Both the position numbers and the translations under genes were made by a program. 64,000 bases of DNA from DASYQD01 sp036005845 (GTDB lineage: Bacteria; Acidobacteriota; Thermoanaerobaculia; Multivoradales; JAIOJS01). How positions within the stretch are numbered: position 1 is the first letter of the stretch; each line of letters opens with the position of its first letter. The notes beneath the pieces are model-generated. The model was not told the origin of the DNA, searched no databases, and worked only from the letters and a program-made list of their open reading frames with translations. The stretch spans positions 1 to 64,000 of the forward strand of contig DASYQD010000166.1 in assembly GCA_036005845.1 (NCBI GenBank). Direction: 5' to 3'. Positions 55,146 to 63,709 of the stretch are shown piece after piece.

Positions 55146-56750
55146 CTAGACGAGGCGCACGAGCAGGCCCTCGTCGGCGCGCAGCTCGACGCCGCCGCGC
55201 ACGCGCTCGCCCTCGCGGTCGAGGTGCGTCGAGAGCGCCACTTCGCCGGTCAGGTCGAGCACGGGCGGCGCGTAGTTGACTGCCTGCGAGCCGAGGTTGA
55301 GCACCACCAGGAAGCGGCGGTCGCCGTCCTTGCGGACCCAGGCGAGGAGATCACCGGGCGCGCGCAGCGGGGAGAAGGGGCCGACAGCCAGCGCGGGCTC
55401 GGCACGGCGGAGGGCGAGAAGGCGGCGGTAGAGCGTGAGCAGCGAGCGCGGGTCGTCGCGTTGCGTAGCGACATTCGCGGTCGCCGCATCGTCGGCAAGC
55501 GGCAGCCACGGCTCGCCGTTCGTGAAGCCGGCGCCGCGGCCGCCGTCCCACTGCATCGGCGTCCGTTCGGGATCGCGGCCGAGGCTGAGGCCCGGCACGT
55601 TTTTCTCGAACGGATCACGCACCCGCTCGGCCGGGATCGGCACGTCGTGCATGCCGATCTCGTCGCCGTAGTAGAGCGTCGGCGTGCCGCGCAGGGTGAG
55701 CAGCATCATCGCGGCGACGCGCGCCTGCGCGGGACCGACGCGGCTCGCGACGCGGCTCTTGTCGTGGTTGCCGAGCACCCAGCTCGGCCAGCCGAAGGTG
55801 GGCAGCATCGCCTCGTAGGCCTCGATCGCGGCGCCGATCGTGCGCGCCTCCCACGGCAGGCGGATGAGCTGGAAGTTGAACGGCAGCTGCAGCCCGCGGC
55901 CGGCGGCGCCGTAGTAGACCATCAGCCGCTCGAGCGGCAGGTAGAGCTCGCCGACCAGCATGCGGTCGGGAAACTCGTCGACGACGGCGCGGATGCCGGC
56001 GACCACTTCGTGCACCTCGGGCAGGTCCGCGGTGTGCGTGGCGAGCAGGCGGCGATAAGGGTTGCTCGAGCTCGCCATCCAGTCCGGGTTGGGCGGGTTG
56101 TCGCGGTACTGGGGGTCCTTGGCGAGGTGGTGGATGACGTCGACGCGGAAGCCATCGACGCCGCGCCGCAGCCAGAATCGCAGCGCGTCGTGCATCGCGG
56201 CGCGCACGCCGGGCTGCCGCCAGTCGAGGTCGGGCTGCTCGCGCAGGAACGAGTGGAGGTAGTACTGGCCGGTCGCCTCGTCGAGAGTCCAGGCACTGCC
56301 GCCGAAGACCGAGATCCAGTTGTTCGGTGGCCCGCCGCCAGGCGCCGGATCGCGCCAGTGGTACCAGCCGCGCTTTGAGCTGTCGCGCGACGAACGCGAC
56401 TCGACGAACCACGGATGCCGCTCCGACGTGTGGTTGGGCACGAAGTCGAGCAGCACCCGCATGCCGCGCGCGTGCGCCGCGGCGATCAGCTCGTCGGCAT
56501 CGGCGAGCGTGCCGAAGCGCGGGTCGACGTCGCAGTAGTTCGCCACGTCGTAGCCCCAGTCCGCCATCGGCGACGGGTAGATCGGCGACAACCAGATCGC
56601 GTCGACGCCCAACCACTCCAGATACTCGAGCCGCGATATCACCCCGCGCAGGTCGCCGAAGCCATCGCCATTCGAGTCCTGAAACGACAGTGGGTAGACC
56701 TGGTAGATCACGCCCCGTTGCCACCAGGAGTGCCGCTCTCCGGACGCCAT
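55146..56750 (-). CDS. GH13 alpha-glucosidase / oligo-1,6-glucosidase type
   Basis: A 534-residue exo-acting GH13 enzyme. VIYQVYPLSFQDSNGDGFGD starts the barrel with its Ca-binding-type DSNGDG loop; then LLDFVPNHTSERHPWF, GVDGFRVDVIHHLAKDP (nucleophile Asp), RMLVGELYLPLERLMVYYG (acid/base Glu), WVLGNHDKSRVASRV. No signal peptide, so it acts in the cytoplasm on malto-oligosaccharides. The ATG at 56748-56750 matches the family N-terminus; a longer in-frame start at 56897 would overlap the divergent PLD gene. It belongs functionally to the adjacent glucan locus. Confidence 0.9.
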   Translation of the reverse strand: MASGERHSWWQRGVIYQVYPLSFQDSNGDGFGDLRGVISRLEYLEWLGVDAIWLSPIYPSPMADWGYDVANYCDVDPRFGTLADADELIAAAHARGMRVLLDFVPNHTSERHPWFVESRSSRDSSKRGWYHWRDPAPGGGPPNNWISVFGGSAWTLDEATGQYYLHSFLREQPDLDWRQPGVRAAMHDALRFWLRRGVDGFRVDVIHHLAKDPQYRDNPPNPDWMASSSNPYRRLLATHTADLPEVHEVVAGIRAVVDEFPDRMLVGELYLPLERLMVYYGAAGRGLQLPFNFQLIRLPWEARTIGAAIEAYEAMLPTFGWPSWVLGNHDKSRVASRVGPAQARVAAMMLLTLRGTPTLYYGDEIGMHDVPIPAERVRDPFEKNVPGLSLGRDPERTPMQWDGGRGAGFTNGEPWLPLADDAATANVATQRDDPRSLLTLYRRLLALRRAEPALAVGPFSPLRAPGDLLAWVRKDGDRRFLVVLNLGSQAVNYAPPVLDLTGEVALSTHLDREGERVRGGVELRADEGLLVRLV

Positions 56751-56820
56751 CGCGCGCGAGCTTAGCGGTGCGGGTGGGTGACGCCGGCAGTCCTGTCGCC
56801 AACGTAGGAAGATAGCCGCC

Positions 56821-58089
56821 GTGAGGACGCCCCCTCCCTTCTCGGTAGTTGCGATGACGCTCGCCCTGCTTCTGGCAACGACCGGCTGCACGCTCAACCG
56901 CTTCGACCAGCGGCGCGTCTACCACCTCGCTCATCCGCTGGCGGTGAGCGACGAGGCGTTCGGGCGGTCGCTGAGCGCGTTCGGCTTCGAGCTCGTCGGC
57001 GGCAACCGTGCCGAGATCTACAACAACGGCGACGCGATCTTCGACGCCATGATCGCGGCCATCGGCGGCGCCCGCGTCTCGGTCAACCTCGAGTCCTACA
57101 TCTTCTCGGACGACAGTGCCGGCCGGCCGGTCGCCGCGGCGCTGATGGACGCCGCCCGTCGCGGCGTCGAGGTGCGGGTGCTGGTCGACGGCACGGGCAG
57201 CAAGTTCTCGGGCCCGATGCTCGAGCGCATGCGGCATGCCGGCGTGCGCACCGCCGTCTACCACGCCCTCGGCCTGCGGTACCTGCACAAGATCGTCAGC
57301 CGCACCCACCGCAAGATCCTCGTCGTCGACGGCACGAGCAGCTTCACCGGCGGCTTCGGCATCGGCGAGCGTTGGCTCGGCGACGCCCGCGAGCCCGCCG
57401 AGTGGCGCGACATCATGGTCGGCGCCACCGGTCCGGTGTCGGCGCAGATGCAGGCCGTCTTCAGCGAGGACTGGACTTACACCACCGGCGAGGTCCTCGC
57501 CGGCGAGACGTTCTACCCCCCGCAGCAGCCGGCAGGCGACGTCGCCGGCCAGGCGATCGCCGTCTCGCGAGGGGACGCGTCGTCGCGCGCCGCCATGCTC
57601 TACTACGTCGCCATCGAGTCGGCGCGCCGCTCGATCCTCATCCAGAACGCCTACTTCGTCCCCGGCCGCCAGCTGCGCGACGCGCTGGCGAAGGCGGCGA
57701 AGCGCGGCGTCGACGTGCGGCTGATGGTCCCCGGCCGCCACATGGACCAGCCGCTCGTCGCCATGACCATGCGCCGCCACTACGGCAGCCTGCTGCGCGC
57801 GGGCGTGCGCATCCTCGAGTACGACCGCACGATGATGCACAACAAGGACGCCGTCATCGACGGCGTCTTCACCACCATCGGCTCGATCAACTTCGACCCG
57901 CGCTCGCTGCACGAGAACGCCGAGGAGAGCCTGGCCTTCTACGACCGCGGCCTCGGCGAGCGCCTGGAGGCGGTCTTCGCCGACGACGCGCGCTACTGCC
58001 GCGAGATCTCGCTCGCGGACTGGCAGCGGCGCGGTTTTCGATCGCGTATGGGTGAGGCCTTCGCCGGCCTCTTCCGCCCGTTCTACTAG
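56821..58089 (+). CDS. phospholipase D-type cardiolipin synthase-like protein
   Basis: A 422-residue protein with two HKD catalytic motifs: RTHRKILVVDGTSSFTGGFG and MMHNKDAVIDGVFTTIGSIN. Two HxKx4D motifs in one chain typify bacterial cardiolipin synthases (ClsB/ClsC type) and related phospholipase D enzymes. The N-terminus is a probable lipoprotein signal (LALLLATTGC), so it may sit in the outer leaflet of a membrane, which is unusual for synthases. The start is the GTG at 56821, 70 bases from the divergent GH13 gene. Confidence 0.87.
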   Translation: MRTPPPFSVVAMTLALLLATTGCTLNRFDQRRVYHLAHPLAVSDEAFGRSLSAFGFELVGGNRAEIYNNGDAIFDAMIAAIGGARVSVNLESYIFSDDSAGRPVAAALMDAARRGVEVRVLVDGTGSKFSGPMLERMRHAGVRTAVYHALGLRYLHKIVSRTHRKILVVDGTSSFTGGFGIGERWLGDAREPAEWRDIMVGATGPVSAQMQAVFSEDWTYTTGEVLAGETFYPPQQPAGDVAGQAIAVSRGDASSRAAMLYYVAIESARRSILIQNAYFVPGRQLRDALAKAAKRGVDVRLMVPGRHMDQPLVAMTMRRHYGSLLRAGVRILEYDRTMMHNKDAVIDGVFTTIGSINFDPRSLHENAEESLAFYDRGLGERLEAVFADDARYCREISLADWQRRGFRSRMGEAFAGLFRPFY

Positions 58090-58100
58090 CGGCCGCTTTG

Positions 58101-58439
58101 CTACGGTTGCGGCGCGACGGCCGCAGCCGGCTTGATGCTCGTCGCCACCGGCTCGCCGCGGCCGCTGCTGCGTTCGAAGGCGATTGCGACGTTGGCGCCC
58201 ACCACCAGCTCGTCACGGCCCGTGGTCTCCGAGGTGAGCCCGATCACCTCTTGGCCGGTGGTCGTCTCCAGCGTCACCGTCGAATCGGTGAACGAAACGA
58301 CCTTGCCGGTCACCGTCTTGCCGGCGCCGGTGGCGGCGGTGACGTTGGTGTAGGTGTCGGGGTGGCTGCTGGCGCAGCCGGCGAGCAGGGCCGATGAAAG
58401 GACGGCCATGAAGAGCGAGGCGAGGACGGCGTGACGCAT
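58101..58439 (-). CDS. small lipoprotein
   Basis: A 112-residue lipoprotein: signal peptide ending LSSALLAGC, then about 90 residues of beta-rich mature protein (KTVTGKVVSFTDSTVTLETT, ATSIKPAA). GKVVSFTDSTVTLET resembles DUF5666/OB-type small domains. AGGAGG lies seven bases before the ATG at 58437-58439, a strong site. It is not recognised further and is followed by the convergent PLD gene. Confidence 0.8.
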   Translation of the reverse strand: MRHAVLASLFMAVLSSALLAGCASSHPDTYTNVTAATGAGKTVTGKVVSFTDSTVTLETTTGQEVIGLTSETTGRDELVVGANVAIAFERSSGRGEPVATSIKPAAAVAPQP

Positions 58440-58492
58440 CGGATTTCCTCCTGTCTCTGGCCCCTCGCGAAGCAAGCGATGGGCCAGCCGGT

Positions 58493-59719
58493 TCACCCCC
58501 GGCAAGCCAGCCACGCCACGCCCGCCGCCAGGGTCAGCACGGTCACCGGCAGCCCGGCTTTGAGGTACTCGCCGAACGACAGGCGCACGCCCCGCACCCG
58601 CGCGAGCTCGGCCACGATCAGGTTCGCCACCGAGCCGAGCAGCGTCAGGTTGCCGGCGAGCGTGGTGGCCATCGCCACGGTCAGCCAGGCGCGCTCGGGA
58701 TGGGCGAGCAGCGGCACCAGCGGCCGCAGCAGCAGCACCGCAGGCACGTTGGAGACGACGTTGCTCAACACCACCGAGACGGCGGCGAGCGGCGCCACGC
58801 CGTCGCCGACGAACCCGCGCGCCCACTCGAGCAGCCGTGGCGTCACGCCCAGGGGCGCGAGCGCCGCCGTCACCACGAAGAGCGAGGCGAAGAACACCAG
58901 CAACGACCAGTCGACCTCGCGGAACACCCGCTCCGGCTTGAGCCGCCGCGTCACCAGCAGCAGCGAGGCGGCGAGCAGCGCTGCCAGCGGCAGCGGCAGG
59001 CGGACGGCGATGGCGAGGAGGAGCAGCAGGCTCGCCCAGCCGCACTCGCGCAGCAGTGAGCGCAACGGACGCACCCGCGGCGGCTCGTGCGGCGGCAGCG
59101 GCGCGGCACCGAGGTCGCCGCGATAGACGACGGCGATCACCGCCCAGACGACGATCAATCCCACCACGGCCAGCGGCAGCAGCGTCGCGGTGAAACGGCC
59201 GAACGGGATCCCGGACGCCACCGCCACCAGCATGTTCTGCGGATTGCCGATCTCGGTCGCCACCGAGCCGACGTTGGCGGCGGTGACGAGGGCGACCAGG
59301 TAGGGCAGCGGCCGCTGCCGCGCCGCCGCCGCGATCTCGATCACCAGCGGCGTCATCATCAGCACGATGGTGTCGTTGAGGAAGACCGCGGCGAGCACGC
59401 CCGCCGCCGCGACGACCAGCGCGAGCAGCTGCCGCGGCGTGCGCGCCCACGCGGCCACCCGCTGCGCCACCAGGCCGAAGAACCCCGCCAGCCGCAGATT
59501 GCTGTTGAGCACCATCATGCCCAGCAGCAGCGCCAGAGTGTCGAGGTCCACGGCGGCGAAGGCGTCGCGCAAAGGCAGCACGCCCATCGCCACCAGCAGC
59601 GTGGCGCCCACCAGCGCGATGGTGGCCCGGTTCATCCGCAGCCACGGGTAGCGGCCCACCGCCACGCCGAGGAGCGTGGCGGCGACGACGACCAGCCCGC
59701 AGCCCTCGCGCCAGCTCAT
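58493..59719 (-). CDS. ArsB / DASS-type anion permease
   Basis: A 408-residue permease of the ion-transporter superfamily (SLC13/ArsB/NhaD type) with about ten to eleven helices in two repeats. The paired motifs are FLNDTIVLMMTPLVIEIAAA and, in repeat 2, VVLSNVVSNVPAVLLLRPLV, plus ATEIGNPQNMLVA and LTLLGSVANLIVAE; these SNT-like and GNP/GS motifs form the substrate and Na+ sites. It may move dicarboxylates, arsenite, silicate or similar; no ars gene is nearby. It stands 28 bases downstream of the histidine-kinase stop and starts 27 bases before it on the same strand. Confidence 0.88.
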   Translation of the reverse strand: MSWREGCGLVVVAATLLGVAVGRYPWLRMNRATIALVGATLLVAMGVLPLRDAFAAVDLDTLALLLGMMVLNSNLRLAGFFGLVAQRVAAWARTPRQLLALVVAAAGVLAAVFLNDTIVLMMTPLVIEIAAAARQRPLPYLVALVTAANVGSVATEIGNPQNMLVAVASGIPFGRFTATLLPLAVVGLIVVWAVIAVVYRGDLGAAPLPPHEPPRVRPLRSLLRECGWASLLLLLAIAVRLPLPLAALLAASLLLVTRRLKPERVFREVDWSLLVFFASLFVVTAALAPLGVTPRLLEWARGFVGDGVAPLAAVSVVLSNVVSNVPAVLLLRPLVPLLAHPERAWLTVAMATTLAGNLTLLGSVANLIVAELARVRGVRLSFGEYLKAGLPVTVLTLAAGVAWLACRG

Positions 59720-59746
59720 CGGCGCCGATCCTAAGCGCGCCCGGCT

Positions 59747-61108
59747 CTACATCCGCAACACGAACTCGGCGCCGCCCTGCGGGCGGTTGGCGAGGCCGCA
59801 GCCGAAGCCGTGCTGGCCCACCACCTCGCGGATGAGCACGAGGCCGAGGCCGCGGCCGTCGCGCTTGGTCGAGAAGAAGGGGACGAAGAGGCGCGACTCG
59901 GCCTCGCGCGCGATGCCGGCGCCGCTGTCGGCGACGCGCAGGGTCGGGCGGCCGTCCTCGCGCAGGAGCGAAAGCACGATCTCGCCGTCCTCGCCGATCG
60001 ACTCGATGGCGTTGCGGAAGACGTTGACCACCACCTGCTCCATCTGGTGGCGGTCGAGCGACACCGGCGGCAGCGGCTCGCGCGGCGCCCAGCGGCAGGC
60101 GATGCGGCGGCGCTCCATCTCGGGCACGAGCAGCAGCCGCACTTCCTCGACCAGCGCGCCGAGGTCGGTCGGCCGGCGATCCGGCGGCGGCAGGCGCACG
60201 ACTTCCGCGAAGCCGTTGACGAAGGCGTTCAAGCTGCGCATGCGCGTCTGCGCCACGGTGAGCGCCTGCTGGAACTCCTCGCGCTCGCCGGGCGGAAGCT
60301 GCTCGCCCCACGCCATGCACGACTCGAGCAGCGACGCCACCGCCGCCACCGAGTTGCCCACCTCGTGCGAGATCATGCGCACGAGCTGTTCGTAGGCCGC
60401 CTTCTCGGAGGTGCGCAGCTCCTCGGTCACTTCCTCCATCAGGAAGAAGCTGCGCGGGAAGCCGCGGTCGAAGAACTGGCCGCGGTAGCACTTGAGGCGG
60501 CGCCGGCCTTCCACCGGCACGAGGCGCGACTCACCCGGCCCGAGGTCGAGCAGCTCGGCGGCCAGCGTGCTGGGCAGCTCCGAGAGCGCGACGCCCTTGC
60601 CGCTGCTGCCGCGCGGCAGCGCGAGGAGCTGCGCCGCCGCCGCATTCACCACCGCCAGCCGGCCGTCGTGATCGAGAGTCATCACGCCGAGCGGCGAGGC
60701 GGCGAGCACCTTGTCGAGCAGGAAGCTCTGCTCCTCGAGCCGCAGCCGCTCGTCGCGCAGCGAATCGCTCATGCGGTTGAAGAGGTCGACCAGCGCGTCG
60801 GCTTCCTCCTGCCCCACCGGCAGCAGGTGCGAGCCGAAGTCGCGCTCGCGCAGCAGCTCCACGGCGGTGGCCATCAGCTCCTGCGCGGCGGCGGCGCGGC
60901 GCACCAGCGCCAGCCCCGTCACGAACGAGACGATCAGCAGCGGCTCGGCGACGAGGAGCCAGATCGGGCGGTCGCGCAACGCCGCAACGAAGAGAGCGGC
61001 AAACGCGACGTGAGCGACAAGGAGGTAGACGACGAGGCGGGTTGGCCAGCGCACCGGCCGGCGGCCGCTCGTCGGCGTTGCGGACGCCGCCGCCGACTCG
61101 AGGCTCAC
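59747..61108 (-). CDS. membrane sensor histidine kinase (PAS-containing)
   Basis: A 453-residue kinase. Two N-terminal transmembrane helices (LVVYLLVAHVAFAALFVAAL; LLVAEPLLIVSFVTGLALV) with almost no periplasmic loop, a HAMP-like linker, a PAS domain about 130-220 (LDKVLAASPLGVMTLDHDGR), HisKA motif RMISHEVGNSVAAVASL (His), then HATPase boxes VVNVFRNAIESIGEDGE and GRGLGLVLIREVV. The H-E-V-G-N motif is typical of kinases paired with NtrC-like regulators. The GTG overlaps the regulator stop (GTGA). Confidence 0.9.
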   Translation of the reverse strand: MSLESAAASATPTSGRRPVRWPTRLVVYLLVAHVAFAALFVAALRDRPIWLLVAEPLLIVSFVTGLALVRRAAAAQELMATAVELLRERDFGSHLLPVGQEEADALVDLFNRMSDSLRDERLRLEEQSFLLDKVLAASPLGVMTLDHDGRLAVVNAAAAQLLALPRGSSGKGVALSELPSTLAAELLDLGPGESRLVPVEGRRRLKCYRGQFFDRGFPRSFFLMEEVTEELRTSEKAAYEQLVRMISHEVGNSVAAVASLLESCMAWGEQLPPGEREEFQQALTVAQTRMRSLNAFVNGFAEVVRLPPPDRRPTDLGALVEEVRLLLVPEMERRRIACRWAPREPLPPVSLDRHQMEQVVVNVFRNAIESIGEDGEIVLSLLREDGRPTLRVADSGAGIAREAESRLFVPFFSTKRDGRGLGLVLIREVVGQHGFGCGLANRPQGGAEFVLRM

Positions 61109-62508
61109 TCCGCGCCTTCTCCGCGCGGCAGGAGGCCGTGCTTCTCCAGCCGCCGGTAGAGTGCCGGCCGCGAGAGCCCGAGCGCCTCGGCCACGCGCGT
61201 GAGGTTGCCGCCATAGTGCTCGAGGGCGCGCGCGATCATCGTCCGTTCCATCGCCTCGAGCGTCATCGTCCCGGGATGCGGCAGCGCCGCCGTCTCGCCA
61301 GCGGCCGCTTCGCCACCCGGCCGATCGGCCAGTGCGGCGAGCTCGCCGGCGCCCAGCTCGTCGCTCTCCAGCACCAGCACCGCGCGCTCCATGAGCTGCT
61401 TGAGCTGCCGCACGTTGCCGGGCCAGCGCTGCGCCGCGAGCCAGGCGAGGGCCCCGGAGACGAGCTTCGGCGCCGGCCTTCCATACGCTTCCGCCGCGCG
61501 CTGCAGGAAGCTGTCCGCCAGCAGCGGCACGTCCTCGGCACGCTCGCGCAGCGCCGGCAGCCGCAACGCGATGAGGTTCAAACGGTAGAGCAGGTCCTCG
61601 CGAAACTGCCCGCGCGTCACCATCTCGGCGAGGTCGCGGTTGGTGGCCGCCACCACCCGCACGTCGACCGTGCGCGTCACGCTCGAGCCCAGCACCTCGT
61701 ACGAGCGGTCCTGCAGCACGCGCAGCAGCTTCACCTGCGCGGCGGGCTCGACCTCGCCCACCTCGTCGAGGAAGACGGTGCCGCCGTGCGCCACCTCGAA
61801 GCGACCGCGGCGATCGGCGCGCGCGTCGGTGAAGGCGCCGCGCACGTGGCCGAACATCTCGCTCTCGAACAGTGTCGGCGAGATGCCGCCGAGGTTCACC
61901 TTGACGAACGGCCCGTTCTTCCGCCGGCTGTTGCGGTGGATCGCCTCGGCGACGAGCTCCTTGCCGGTGCCGCTGTCGCCGGTGACGAGCACCGCGGCGT
62001 CGGTGGGCGCCACCCGCATCGCCAGCTCGACGATGCGCAGGAAGCGCGGATCGCAGCCGAGGAGGTTGCGCAGGTCCCAGCGCGCGTCGAGCTCGGCGCG
62101 GTCGAGCGCCGGCTCGCCCGCCGCGCGCACGCCGGAGAGCGACAGCGCCGTCTCCACCGCCGAGAGCAGCGCCGCGTTGCTCCACGGCTTGGTGAGGAAG
62201 TCCACCGCCCCCGTCTTCATCCCTTCGACGGCGAGCCCGATCGAGCCCCAGGCGGTGATCAGCACCACCGGCAGCTCCGGCCGCCGCGCCCGCACCTCGC
62301 GCAGGAGCTGCAGCCCCTCGGCGCCGCTCGTGGTGCGCGTGAAGTTCATGTCCTGCAGAACCAAATCGAAGCTGTCCGCCGCCAACATCGCCAGCGCCTC
62401 GGCGGGCGATGCCGCACCCGCCGAGGCGTAGCCGTGCTGCTTGAGCAACAGCGCCAGCGAGGCGCGCACCGAGGCGTCGTCGTCGACGACCAGCAGGCGC
62501 GCCTTCAT
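61105..62508 (-). CDS. NtrC-family sigma-54-type response regulator
   Basis: A 467-residue regulator. Receiver: LLVVDDDASVRASL and LVLQDMNFTRTTSGAEGLQL, typical of the longer receiver loop of this subfamily. AAA+ domain: Walker A TGDSGTGKELVAEAIH, GHVRGAFTDARADRRGRFE (GAFTGA motif as GAFTDA), Walker B GTVFLDEVGEV, RFREDLLYRLN-type motif as FREDLLYRLNLIAL. A Fis-type helix-turn-helix ends it (NLTRVAEALGLSRPALYRRL). It probably activates the permease genes upstream. It starts 10 bases after the FtsX-permease stop. Confidence 0.92.
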   Translation of the reverse strand: MKARLLVVDDDASVRASLALLLKQHGYASAGAASPAEALAMLAADSFDLVLQDMNFTRTTSGAEGLQLLREVRARRPELPVVLITAWGSIGLAVEGMKTGAVDFLTKPWSNAALLSAVETALSLSGVRAAGEPALDRAELDARWDLRNLLGCDPRFLRIVELAMRVAPTDAAVLVTGDSGTGKELVAEAIHRNSRRKNGPFVKVNLGGISPTLFESEMFGHVRGAFTDARADRRGRFEVAHGGTVFLDEVGEVEPAAQVKLLRVLQDRSYEVLGSSVTRTVDVRVVAATNRDLAEMVTRGQFREDLLYRLNLIALRLPALRERAEDVPLLADSFLQRAAEAYGRPAPKLVSGALAWLAAQRWPGNVRQLKQLMERAVLVLESDELGAGELAALADRPGGEAAAGETAALPHPGTMTLEAMERTMIARALEHYGGNLTRVAEALGLSRPALYRRLEKHGLLPRGEGAE

Positions 62509-62518
62509 CGGCGCCCCT

Positions 62519-63709
62519 CTACTCCCAACGTAGCGCCTCGGCCGGCGGCAGGCGGGTCGCCATGCGGCTGGGATAGAAGCCGCACAGCATCGCCAGCGCG
62601 TAGATGACGAGCAGCGCCGTGACCACGGCGGCGACGAGCACGCCGGGCTCCAGGGTGAAGCCGAGCGAGGACAGCAGCGGGAGCTGCAGCACGAGCAGGA
62701 GGGCCGGCGCCACGGCGAGGCTGGTGATGAGCACGAGCTCGAGCAGCACCTGGCGGTGGACCGCCGCGCGGCTGGCGCCAGCAGCGCGGCGCAACCCCAG
62801 CTCGCGGGTGCGACGCGTGACATTCTGCCACAGCACCCCGAGCAGCCCGAGGCCGACCATGAGCAGGAGGAAGCCCGCCACCACACCGCCGGCGAGCAGC
62901 GGCACGAGGCTCAACTGCAGCCGTGTGTGCCGCAGGTGCGACAGCGGTTGCACGCCGAGCGACCAGCCGGGAACCACGGGCGCCAGGCGCGTCAACACCT
63001 CCTGCTCGAACGTCGCCGGCGTGCCAGGCGCGACGCGCAGCAGGAGCTGTCGCGGCGGCCGGCTCTTGGCGTCACCGCTCGCCATGCGCACGATGAAGTG
63101 ATTGGCCGGGCTGGAGAGCTCGCCGGCCTGGCGGAGGTCCTCGACGACTCCCACCACGCGATAGTCGTGCTCGGCCCAGTTGACGACTTGGCCTACTGCG
63201 TCGGCGCCGTCGAACAACTCGCGGGCGAGGCGGCGGTTGAGCACCGCCACCGGCGGATTCGAGCCCTCGTCCTGCGGACCGAAGAAGCGCCCCGCTACGA
63301 GCGGCATCCTCATCGTCGCGTCCAGGCCGTCGGTCGCTTCGTCGATGTAGATCTCCGCCCGCCGCTGGCCGTGGCGGACGTCGCCGTTGGCCCACGACAG
63401 CTCGTACGGGATGATGAACATCCCGGCGGCGGCCTCGACGTGCGGTAGGCCGCGCGCCTCCGCGAGCAGGCTTCGCATCCGCGCCGCCTCCGCGGGGCCC
63501 CACTCGGCATCGGAGGTCGTGTTGGGGTCGACCTCGACGGCCCACACGTCTTGCCACTCGAAGCCGAGCGGCCGCCGCCAGTTGCTCCCCGCGCGCAGCG
63601 CGAACAGCGCGATGGTGAACACCACCAGGAACGAGACCGCGATCTCCAGCATCAGCAAGCCGGTGGAGCGCTTGCGGTGCCAGACCAGCTTGAGCAGGTG
63701 ACGGATCAC
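62519..63709 (-). CDS. FtsX-like ABC permease (MacB type)
   Basis: A 396-residue FtsX-family permease: N-terminal helix (TGLLMLEIAVSFLVVFTIAL), a periplasmic MacB-type domain about 50-260 (VAGRFFGPQDEGSNPPVAVL; VVGVVEDLRQ), then three helices with the characteristic RRTRELGLRRAAGASRAAVH and the C-terminal PSRMATRLPPAEALRWE. Such permeases export peptides, lipids or drugs or transmit mechanical force with an ABC ATPase. The GTG overlaps the stop of the second permease gene (GTGA). Confidence 0.9.
   Translation of the reverse strand: MIRHLLKLVWHRKRSTGLLMLEIAVSFLVVFTIALFALRAGSNWRRPLGFEWQDVWAVEVDPNTTSDAEWGPAEAARMRSLLAEARGLPHVEAAAGMFIIPYELSWANGDVRHGQRRAEIYIDEATDGLDATMRMPLVAGRFFGPQDEGSNPPVAVLNRRLARELFDGADAVGQVVNWAEHDYRVVGVVEDLRQAGELSSPANHFIVRMASGDAKSRPPRQLLLRVAPGTPATFEQEVLTRLAPVVPGWSLGVQPLSHLRHTRLQLSLVPLLAGGVVAGFLLLMVGLGLLGVLWQNVTRRTRELGLRRAAGASRAAVHRQVLLELVLITSLAVAPALLLVLQLPLLSSLGFTLEPGVLVAAVVTALLVIYALAMLCGFYPSRMATRLPPAEALRWE

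Noticed and set aside
55615..57912. 765-codon open frame on the minus strand
   Set aside because: It spans parts of two unrelated real genes (GH13 and PLD) in other frames and strands and has no coherent product.
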